From NCBI GenBank assembly GCA_029935275.1, contig JAOZKQ010000146.1, positions 1 to 5,611 of the forward strand: a stretch of 5,611 bases of DNA, in the 5' to 3' direction. This document shows, in pieces, positions 1-5,611 of the stretch (the first letter of the stretch is position 1; every line of letters begins with the position of its first letter). The position numbers were made by a program, and so were the translations under genes. Under the pieces are notes generated by a model, which was not told the DNA's origin, did not search any database, and saw only the letters and a list, made by a program, of their open reading frames with translations. This DNA is from Bacteroidales bacterium. Its GTDB lineage: Bacteria; Bacteroidota; Bacteroidia; Bacteroidales; VadinHA17.

Positions 1-692
1 ATTTCTAATAAATGCTTAATTAAAACCAGGTTCCAGGAAGGGACACCGGCAATGCTGGTGACATTTTCATCCCTGGTTGCCCGGATTACCTCATCTAATT
101 TTTCATCCCATTTATCCAGTAAGGCAATTTTGGCATTTGGGGTTCTTAAGAAATCAGCCCAGAAGGGGAGGTTCTCAATAAGGATTGCGGAAAGATCACC
201 GTAATAAGAACGATTAGAATAATTATTGATTTTATGACTACCACCCAGGGTGAGCCCCTTCCCGGAGAAAATACTTGTTTCAGGGTTATTGGAAGTATAA
301 ATTGCCATTACATCTTTTGGTCCTCTGAAATGGCATTTTTCAAGGGATTCATTACTTACCGGAATAAACTTGCTTTTGTCACTTGTGGTGCCTGATGATT
401 TAGCAAACCATTTAATTTCTCCCGGCCATAAAAGGTCTTTTTCTGCAGCTCTAAGCTTGGATATATATGGTTTTACATCGTCATAGGTTTGTATAGGAAT
501 TCTGTTTTTAAAATCATTATAATTTTTGATGGAGGCATAATCATATTTCTTCCCCCAGGATGTGTCCATTGCAAAACTAATCAGGTCCGTCAGCTCTTCT
601 TCTTGAACCTCAATAGGGTACTTCTTGAAAAGATCTATCTGATACAGCCTTTTAACATTAAGCCAGTTAACTATAGATGGGATTATTGCCAT
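1..692 (-). CDS. GH3 auxin-responsive promoter family protein (acyl-adenylating enzyme), N-terminal part, truncated by window edge
   Basis: The reverse strand reads from ATG at 692-690 without a stop to base 1, giving 230 residues of a family usually about 500 long, so only the N-terminal part is present. Residues 99-112 read SSGTTSDKSKFIPV, the Ser/Thr/Gly-rich phosphate-binding loop of ANL-type adenylating enzymes in the form used by GH3 proteins. A GVPSW motif lies near the window edge, also typical of GH3. Plant GH3 enzymes activate a carboxylate with ATP and join it to an amino acid; bacterial members, common in Bacteroidota, have no settled substrate, so the reaction here is inferred only as acyl adenylation. 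No signal peptide or membrane segment is visible, suggesting a cytoplasmic protein. The gene lies 65 bp downstream of recO on the same strand and may have its own promoter in that gap. No clear Shine-Dalgarno sequence precedes the start. The family call is confident; the substrate is unknown. Confidence 0.9.
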   Translation of the reverse strand, partial: MAIIPSIVNWLNVKRLYQIDLFKKYPIEVQEEELTDLISFAMDTSWGKKYDYASIKNYNDFKNRIPIQTYDDVKPYISKLRAAEKDLLWPGEIKWFAKSSGTTSDKSKFIPVSNESLEKCHFRGPKDVMAIYTSNNPETSIFSGKGLTLGGSHKINNYSNRSYYGDLSAILIENLPFWADFLRTPNAKIALLDKWDEKLDEVIRATRDENVTSIAGVPSWNLVLIKHLLE

Positions 693-719
693 ATTCAAAA
701 ATTAAATTAAACCAGAAAC

Positions 720-749
720 CAAAAATAATCAATTATTATCAGGAGTCAA
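720..749 (-). promoter_or_regulatory. Candidate Bacteroidota-type promoter for the GH3 gene
   Basis: On the minus strand, TATTTTTG at 727-720 matches the Bacteroidota -7 consensus TAnnTTTG exactly. A TTG at 749-747 (ATTG with its neighbour, against the -33 consensus TTTG) lies exactly 19 nt upstream. Transcription would start near 712-715, leaving a 5' leader of about 20 nt before the GH3 start at 692. Both boxes lie in the gap after the recO stop, so the GH3 gene could be transcribed independently of recO. The DNA is very AT-rich, so a chance match is a real possibility. Confidence 0.4.
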
Positions 750-757
750 TTTATAAT

Positions 758-1483
758 TTAACTGAAAACCTCTTTTAAAATTTTAAATGATTTAATTGGG
801 CTAAGACTTAACTCATGTAATTGAAAATAATCCAATAAATGTTCAGTCATTATATTACGGTCGGCATGGCTTATTTTATAAGTGCCCATTGATTCATAAT
901 TGAGTGCGCTTAGTTCTGCAAATATTTTACTATGTGTTTTTGATAAATACAAGTTATGGGCAGGCAGGCTTTCTCTCATCACACCTTCTTTTAGGTCAAA
1001 ATACCCGGGTGTTTCTGCATCTGTTAAGTTTGGCTGAAACCCTAAAAGCCGGCTCAGGTTTAACAGGAAGATCAAATGAAAATTAACATAACCAACTTCA
1101 AGTTTATCCAGAATATCGAGAGAAGATTCAATGAAGTCAAACAGGCCATAATTTGGTTCTTCTGTTTTCAGGCTTCTATAAAGTATTTCAGCCAGAAACA
1201 GAACAATTGTACTCTTATATATATTGCTGGTTATGCTGTGAAAAGGCTTATGTATTTTTGCTTCTTTAATCTGTTGTATTTCCCTCCCGGGTTTGTGATA
1301 TGTCTCAAGGTTAAGGATATACAAAGGTTGAAATATGTTAATTTTCACCAGTGCTTTCTTTCGTCTTATTCCATGCATAATAAAGGTTTGCCTGCCAAAA
1401 TTGCGGGTAAACATATAAATAATAATTCCACTCTCACCGTATTTGACATGATGTAAAACAATCCCTTTATTTTTTTGCATCAT
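758..1483 (-). CDS. recO: DNA repair protein RecO
   Basis: This 241-residue protein has the usual length and layout of RecO, the mediator that with RecR loads RecA onto SSB-coated single-stranded DNA in the RecF pathway and also anneals complementary strands. Residues 1-80 form the N-terminal OB-fold region (GIVLHHVKYGESG at 7-19, then FTRNFGRQTFIMHGIRRKK at 25-43, rich in basic residues suited to DNA contact). Residues 81-241 are the helical C-terminal region, with LSRLLGFQPNL at 143-153 and PGYFDLKEG at 159-167, a hallmark of the family. The four-cysteine zinc site of some RecO proteins (such as that of Deinococcus) is absent; the protein contains no cysteine at all. Two ATG codons stand in tandem at 1483-1478; I take the first, but either could be used since the upstream Shine-Dalgarno is weak. 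It shares its strand with porZ but is separated from it by the oppositely oriented cyclase gene. Confidence 0.93.
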   Translation of the reverse strand: MMQKNKGIVLHHVKYGESGIIIYMFTRNFGRQTFIMHGIRRKKALVKINIFQPLYILNLETYHKPGREIQQIKEAKIHKPFHSITSNIYKSTIVLFLAEILYRSLKTEEPNYGLFDFIESSLDILDKLEVGYVNFHLIFLLNLSRLLGFQPNLTDAETPGYFDLKEGVMRESLPAHNLYLSKTHSKIFAELSALNYESMGTYKISHADRNIMTEHLLDYFQLHELSLSPIKSFKILKEVFS

Positions 1484-1649
1484 AAGCTCTAATTTACAGA
1501 AACATATTCACCTGATTAGCGTAAACAGTTAAAGTAGTTTTTATTGAAAAGTAAAATCAACAAAGATTTGTACCGTTCAATTGAAATTTTGTTATGAAGA
1601 TAGTAATATAGGATGCAATATTATCTTTTTTATTGAAAAAACTCTTTTA
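1484..1649. promoter_or_regulatory. Divergent intergenic region between recO and the cyclase-HD gene
   Basis: These 166 bp separate two start codons facing away from each other, so promoters for both genes should lie here. I found no full match to the Bacteroidota -33/-7 consensus. For the cyclase strand, the best near-matches are AAGATTTG at 1563-1570 (one mismatch, with TTG at 1544-1546 only 16 nt upstream) and TAGTTTTT at 1535-1542 (one mismatch, poor -33). No hairpin, operator-like palindrome or CRP-type site stood out. That promoters are present is inferred from gene orientation; their exact position is not resolved. Confidence 0.35.
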
Positions 1650-3065
1650 ATGAAGCAGGAAAAAGAAAAAGAGCTTGTCAGGCGTATTGCCAAGCTCGCA
1701 AAACAGAACCAAAAGCTCCGTAATAAACTGAAAGAATTGCAGGATCTCAGTGAGAAAGCAGGTAAAGAAAATGAGAAATTTAAAGCCCTTTTATCTCAAA
1801 TTGATCCTGATAAACTTTTAGGTTTAAAAAAGGAAACTCAGCAGCAAGTGCTTATGTTTAAAATGAGTACGGTCCTTTTTGCTGAAATTCAGGGAATTAC
1901 TAATACTTCCCATGATATAGACCCGGATTTATTACTGGATGAGCTGGATGAGATATTTTTTGAGTTTAATGCCAAAGTTAAAAAATATAATATTGAAAAA
2001 ATAAAAACCATTGGTGATACTTTCATGTGTGCCGGAGGAATCCCTGTTAAAAATATTACCAATCCCGTTGAAGTGGTTTTGGCAGCTTTGGAGATGAAGG
2101 ATTTTGTTGATAAGTATGAGAAAATACAAAAAAGCAGGAATGAGAAAGTATGGAAGATTAAATTTGGGGTTCATACAGGGCCGGTAGTTGCTGAATTTAT
2201 GGGTAAGAAAAAAATCTCCTACGATATTAAGGGAGATACTGTAAATACTGCCAGCAGGATCCAATCAAATGCAGAGGATGAAAAAGTTATTATTTCAGTA
2301 ATGACTTATGAGCTGGTAAAAGAATTTTTTAATTGCGAGTACTTTGGCAGAATACCTGCAAAGTATAAGGGTGACATGGATCTCTACGAGGTAAAGGGGC
2401 TTAAACAGGAGTTTGCGGAGGATAAAGATGGAGTTGTGCCAAATCATGCTTTCAGGGTAAAGTTTGGACTGATCCAGTTTTCTGATATGCAGGAAATAAT
2501 TCTTGATAAATTAGAAAAAGAACTTCCGGATCATCTTTATTACCATAATGTTAAACATACCGTAGATGTAGTAACTGAAGTGGAGCTTATGGGTTGGGCA
2601 GAGGGTGTTTCTGATGAAGAAATACTTTTGTTGAAAACAGCAGGATTATTCCATGATGCCGGACACACAATTGGATACCAGGACCATGAGTTGTATGGGA
2701 CAAAACTGACCTCTGAAATCCTGCCAAAATATGGCTATTCCATTGAGATGATTGACAGGATCAATGAAATTATAATGGCTACAAAATTACCACCTAAACC
2801 TGGTAATTTGCTTGAAGAAATAATTTGCGATGCCGATCTCGACTACCTGGGAAGGAGTGACTTCATCCCGGTTTCAAATACCCTGTATAAAGAACTAAAT
2901 GAACAAAATATGATTGGTTCTTTAAATGACTGGAATAAGTTACAGGTAAAATTTATTTCCGGACATCAGTATTTTACTGAAACTGCCAGGAATCTGAGAG
3001 AAGTAAATAAGCAGAAGCAGATTGAACGAATATCCAGGCTTATAACGGATGAGGTTAATGAATAA
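1650..3065 (+). CDS. Class III adenylate/guanylate cyclase fused to an HD (phosphodiesterase-like) domain
   Basis: This 471-residue protein appears soluble. Residues 1-50 are a Lys/Glu-rich coiled coil, probably for dimerisation. Residues about 70-250 are a class III cyclase domain that would make cyclic nucleotide from NTP: VLFAEIQGIT (75-84), IKTIGDTF (118-125), FGVHTGPVV (172-180) and YDIKGDTVNTASRI (191-204). Lys119 and Asp192 sit where adenylate cyclases recognise adenine; Asn199 and Arg203 match the transition-state residues. Asp123 is the second metal ligand, but the first is Glu79 rather than Asp. Residues about 290-445 are an HD domain: YHNVKHTVDV (298-307), LFHDAGHTIG (333-342) and DAD (394-396), with His303, His335, Asp336 and Asp394 as probable metal ligands. 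The pattern resembles class I cyclic-nucleotide phosphodiesterases, although the spacing to the last Asp is that of ordinary HD proteins. I chose ATG 1650 because the upstream in-frame extension to 1581 begins only with TTG and has no cyclase-like sequence. The 3' end overlaps porZ by 11 bp, tail-to-tail. ATP as substrate and any HD activity are inferences. Confidence 0.9.
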   Translation: MKQEKEKELVRRIAKLAKQNQKLRNKLKELQDLSEKAGKENEKFKALLSQIDPDKLLGLKKETQQQVLMFKMSTVLFAEIQGITNTSHDIDPDLLLDELDEIFFEFNAKVKKYNIEKIKTIGDTFMCAGGIPVKNITNPVEVVLAALEMKDFVDKYEKIQKSRNEKVWKIKFGVHTGPVVAEFMGKKKISYDIKGDTVNTASRIQSNAEDEKVIISVMTYELVKEFFNCEYFGRIPAKYKGDMDLYEVKGLKQEFAEDKDGVVPNHAFRVKFGLIQFSDMQEIILDKLEKELPDHLYYHNVKHTVDVVTEVELMGWAEGVSDEEILLLKTAGLFHDAGHTIGYQDHELYGTKLTSEILPKYGYSIEMIDRINEIIMATKLPPKPGNLLEEIICDADLDYLGRSDFIPVSNTLYKELNEQNMIGSLNDWNKLQVKFISGHQYFTETARNLREVNKQKQIERISRLITDEVNE

Positions 3066-5379
3066 AAAGTATTTTGGTTACAAATGTTTTTGAACCATCA
3101 CTGTTACTTATAAAAACCAGATAAACACCAGTTTGTACTCTTTGTTTGAGGGTATTCCTTCCGTCCCATATTGCCTGGCCTCCAAGAGATTCTGTTTCAA
3201 AAACTATATTTCCGCTGATATCGGTGATTTTAACATTGGAATTATCAGTCAGACCGGTAATAGTTATGGGGCCTTCATAGTCTTCTCTTACAGGATTTGG
3301 GAAAGTATAAACCTGATTCATTTCTTCTGATCCTGTAGTGGCTGCACCACGATAGGATAAAATGCCATCCTGGGTTCCAATAAACACTTCGCCCGAATGG
3401 GGATTGATGGAAATAGCTGTAATCCAGTTTGTAGGTAAAGGGCTGGATTCCTTATTAAAACTATTTATTTCTTTGATACCATCCTCAGAAAAAAGAAATA
3501 CTCCTGCAGCCCTGGTACCAAACCATTTTTGGTTAGCACCATCAACGGCAATTGCAGTTATTTCTTCCGTACTTAAAAGGTAGTCAGCTAAGCCGCTACC
3601 ATCATTCCTTGGGATTTTTACTTTTTGTGCAACTGTACTTCCATTATATAATATTTCTGAAGGATTGTAATAAACCAGGGGACCGTGTTTTGTGCCAATC
3701 CAGATATTTCCATCCAGGTCAAGAGTGAGGCTTGTAATATCCTGATATGTTTTTCCGTTTTGGTCAATAACAGGGATTCTCCTGTAGAGGTCATCAGATT
3801 CATTTTCAATGGTTTGATTTTCATTAAAAATAAAGAGACCACCATTACGGGGAAGAGAAACCCACTTATCCCCATAGTTTGTTTCGATGATATCCCCAAG
3901 GGTTATTCCGCTGATTCTTCCACCAAAACTGAAACTTTTCCAGTCACCGGCAGATGTTTTTACAGAAATGGGTTTATCTACAAGGCTGTTTGTTACCCAA
4001 AGATTATTGCTATTATCAAAAAGAAGTCCAAAGATCCTTACATCATCATCACTTACCGATGTATGTTGTAAACTGCTATTGTTCTGATTATAAATATTCA
4101 GGACTTCCTTTTCAGAGATTTCAATTAATCCGTAACCCCAACTGGCAGCATATATATGTTCTGGTTCAGATGGGTGAGGTATGACCCTGATAAGGTCTTT
4201 TACAGTATAGATAATATTGCTTTCCCATATATTATCTTTAAATGAATAGATTTCTCCATTTCTCCATAAATTACTCCATATGCTGGTGATTCCACCACCC
4301 ACAACCCAGGTAGTATTTTGATTACTGTATAAGGAGAAAACATTACTTGTGTATGGCCCGTTTGGAGCGATGTGCTCAAATGATTGAAAATCTGTGCTTT
4401 TTATAAGGCTGTGAGAGTTATCGGCAATCCATAAAATATTATCCGAATCGATAGTTGCCTGCCGGGGTTGAACTCTTCCCCATCCATAACTATCGATAAA
4501 ATATTCTGGTGATGGGGAGCTATTATAGACTGAGAGCGATTTTTCAGATGAAATAAGCAATTTACCATTACCCGTATTCAGGGAAAGGTTTAATTCATTC
4601 GTGTGAGTATAAAAAGTCCATTGCGTACCATCAGAAATATAAACTGAATCTATTCCATTTAAGGTGGAAGTCTGGTTGACATAAATAGAATTATTCAAGG
4701 TGAGAATGGAATTAAAAGTCCGGTTTGAGCCGGGAATATTTTCAATTTTAGTCCAATGACTAAAATCTATCAGCAAAGGGTCATTAATATCGCCCCTTAA
4801 TATGCCTGATTTTGTGGCAGCATAGAGATTTTGATTTAATAAAGCAAGTTCATAAACAGGTAGAGGCTCTCCATTCTCTCCAATATAATAAGTGTCTTTA
4901 AATTCTTTCTTTTCAAGATCTAATACAACGATACCAAAATCACAGGAAAGATAGGCCAGGTTTTCGATAAAAAGGGCATTGTAAATTGTTTTTTTTCCTG
5001 CAACGGAGGATCTGTATATATCAGAAAGGTTAATTACTTTATCACCCTGGATTAGATCAATGTTGCCGTTTTGATAGGCAACCAGAAGAATATGAGTTTT
5101 GCTATTGTATTTAATAAAAGAGATTCTGATATCAGAAAGGCCATGGACTTGTGAGAATTTTGCTATGGAGTAATCTTCTTTATGAAAAGAAAAAAGTGCT
5201 TTTTCTGTAGCACAGAAGATCATGTCTCCCTGATCTGTAAGGCTGATAGATTGCCTGTAAGGATAGTGATCTCTCCATTCACCTATTCTTATTTGTCCAT
5301 GAGCAGAATTCAGGAGAAGGAAAATGAAAAAAGAAAAGAATACAATTTCCCTTTTTGTGGCAATGTGAAATCTTCTCAT
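3055..5379 (-). CDS. porZ: Type IX secretion system attachment-complex protein PorZ
   Basis: This 774-residue protein has the PorZ architecture. Residues 1-28 are a signal peptide (basic start, hydrophobic run at 12-23, probable cleavage after SAHG). The mature N-terminus contains GEWRDHYPY (33-41), characteristic of PorZ. A long beta-propeller region follows; repeats of the two-component-regulator propeller type are clearest at 446-472, 547-573 (DLDGNIWIGT), 605-632 (QKWFGTRAAG) and 652-678. Residues 690-774 form a T9SS C-terminal sorting domain, with YTFPNPV at 691-697, WDGRN at 739-743 and TGVYLVF at 751-757. In Porphyromonas gingivalis, PorZ sits on the cell surface with the sortase PorU, PorV and PorQ, and binds A-type lipopolysaccharide that is joined to secreted cargo; it is itself exported by the system. 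No other T9SS gene is visible here. The start is supported by the signal peptide. The stop lies inside the end of the opposite-strand cyclase gene, and rdgB lies 115 bp upstream on the same strand. Another T9SS-exported propeller protein is possible but less likely given the N-terminal motif and the overall layout. Confidence 0.87.
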   Translation of the reverse strand: MRRFHIATKREIVFFSFFIFLLLNSAHGQIRIGEWRDHYPYRQSISLTDQGDMIFCATEKALFSFHKEDYSIAKFSQVHGLSDIRISFIKYNSKTHILLVAYQNGNIDLIQGDKVINLSDIYRSSVAGKKTIYNALFIENLAYLSCDFGIVVLDLEKKEFKDTYYIGENGEPLPVYELALLNQNLYAATKSGILRGDINDPLLIDFSHWTKIENIPGSNRTFNSILTLNNSIYVNQTSTLNGIDSVYISDGTQWTFYTHTNELNLSLNTGNGKLLISSEKSLSVYNSSPSPEYFIDSYGWGRVQPRQATIDSDNILWIADNSHSLIKSTDFQSFEHIAPNGPYTSNVFSLYSNQNTTWVVGGGITSIWSNLWRNGEIYSFKDNIWESNIIYTVKDLIRVIPHPSEPEHIYAASWGYGLIEISEKEVLNIYNQNNSSLQHTSVSDDDVRIFGLLFDNSNNLWVTNSLVDKPISVKTSAGDWKSFSFGGRISGITLGDIIETNYGDKWVSLPRNGGLFIFNENQTIENESDDLYRRIPVIDQNGKTYQDITSLTLDLDGNIWIGTKHGPLVYYNPSEILYNGSTVAQKVKIPRNDGSGLADYLLSTEEITAIAVDGANQKWFGTRAAGVFLFSEDGIKEINSFNKESSPLPTNWITAISINPHSGEVFIGTQDGILSYRGAATTGSEEMNQVYTFPNPVREDYEGPITITGLTDNSNVKITDISGNIVFETESLGGQAIWDGRNTLKQRVQTGVYLVFISNSDGSKTFVTKILFIH

Positions 5380-5494
5380 TAGCAGTCTTTAATCAACAAA
5401 AACTCTTTTTTATATTTTTGAATAAAACGTGATAAATAATTATTTGGTATAAATCAGGCCGGGTTTTGAACAAAGATGGTCAGCTTATAATTTA
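5380..5494. other. Intergenic gap between rdgB and porZ
   Basis: This 115-bp AT-rich spacer lies between the rdgB stop and the porZ start, both on the minus strand. It should hold the porZ ribosome-binding region and perhaps a promoter, but I see no strong minus-strand match to the -33/-7 consensus and no GC-rich hairpin followed by a T-run that would terminate rdgB. Readthrough from rdgB into porZ is therefore possible. Confidence 0.5.
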
Positions 5495-5611
5495 TTAACT
5501 CAGCTTATTCAGGTATTTTATCAGTTTCCTTAGAGCCAGTGCCCGGTGACTTATCTTGTTTTTTTCTTCCATGGGCATTTCTGCAAATGTTATATCATAG
5601 CCATTTGGTTT
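5495..5611 (-). CDS. rdgB: Non-canonical purine NTP pyrophosphatase (RdgB/HAM1 family), C-terminal 38 residues, truncated by window edge
   Basis: The reverse strand is open from base 5611 to a TAA at 5497-5495 and encodes 38 residues. They contain NGYDITFAEM, then EKNKISHRALALRKL, ending in LNKLS. The Phe-Ala-Glu-Met segment, the Lys-Asn pair and the Ser-His-Arg-x-x-Ala-Leu motif form the conserved C-terminal signature of the RdgB/HAM1 family, where Ser-His-Arg contributes to recognition of the purine base. The family hydrolyses dITP, ITP and XTP to monophosphate and pyrophosphate, keeping deaminated purines out of DNA and RNA; the enzyme is cytoplasmic and usually about 190-200 residues long, so roughly four-fifths lies outside the window. 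It is the first of the minus-strand genes here and precedes porZ. The fragment is short, but the motif is specific. Confidence 0.87.
   Translation of the reverse strand, partial: KPNGYDITFAEMPMEEKNKISHRALALRKLIKYLNKLS

Noticed and set aside
489..710. 73-codon plus-strand open frame opposite the start of the GH3 gene
   Set aside because: It overlaps the well-supported GH3 N-terminus and has no recognisable features.
724..737. AT-only inverted repeat (AATAAT-CA-ATTATT) in the recO-GH3 gap
   Set aside because: A six-pair AT stem with a two-base loop is too weak for a terminator and is expected by chance in such AT-rich DNA.
1076..1456. 126-codon plus-strand open frame opposite recO
   Set aside because: It is a shadow of recO; the recO frame has family motifs along its full length and this one has none.
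1499..1506. Minus-strand TATGTTTC resembling a -7 box upstream of recO
   Set aside because: It has one mismatch, no good -33 element, and would leave a leader of only a few bases before the recO start.
1581..1649. Possible 23-residue N-terminal extension of the cyclase-HD protein starting at TTG 1581
   Set aside because: It needs a TTG start with no Shine-Dalgarno support, its sequence is unlike the Lys/Glu-rich coiled coil that follows, and ATG 1650 begins directly at the coiled coil.
3685..4071. 128-codon plus-strand open frame opposite porZ, with several smaller ones at 3133-3330, 3362-3583, 3887-4184 and 5182-5382
   Set aside because: All lie antisense to a well-supported porZ reading frame with continuous propeller repeats, and their translations show no recognisable domain.
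5413..5420. Exact TAnnTTTG box on the plus strand in the rdgB-porZ gap
   Set aside because: It points into the antisense of rdgB, has no -33 element at proper spacing, and the region is AT-rich enough for chance matches.

Overview
The window looks like chromosomal DNA of an AT-rich member of the Bacteroidota. The strongest evidence is a PorZ-type protein: a signal peptide, beta-propeller repeats and a C-terminal type IX secretion sorting domain, all restricted to that phylum. A RecO, an RdgB C-terminus and a bacterial GH3-family enzyme agree with this, as do weak or absent Shine-Dalgarno sequences and a match to the Bacteroidota -33/-7 promoter consensus. Genus cannot be read from the sequence.

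Layout, left to right. A GH3-like acyl-adenylating enzyme runs on the minus strand (N-terminal 230 residues; the gene leaves the window at base 1). Next is a 65-bp gap with a plausible promoter for it, then recO on the minus strand. A 166-bp divergent intergenic region separates recO from a plus-strand gene encoding a soluble class III nucleotide cyclase joined to an HD phosphohydrolase domain. That gene ends tail-to-tail in an 11-bp overlap with porZ, which is on the minus strand. A 115-bp gap follows, and the window closes with the last 38 residues of rdgB on the minus strand. No gene-free stretch exceeds 300 bases, and I see no tRNA, rRNA, CRISPR array, insertion sequence or attachment site.

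Four of the five genes lie on the minus strand in the order rdgB, porZ, recO, GH3, and are mostly housekeeping or cell-surface functions: nucleotide-pool cleaning, protein export, recombination repair and an acyl-activating enzyme. The cyclase-HD gene is the only one facing the other way and looks inserted into this block. It is also the most interesting object. One polypeptide carries adenine-selective cyclase residues and an HD domain with the H-N-x-x-H and H-D-x-x-H patterns of class I cyclic-nucleotide phosphodiesterases, so it may both make and destroy a cyclic nucleotide. The first metal-binding Asp of the cyclase is replaced by Glu. These functional statements are inferences from motifs; nothing here demonstrates activity.
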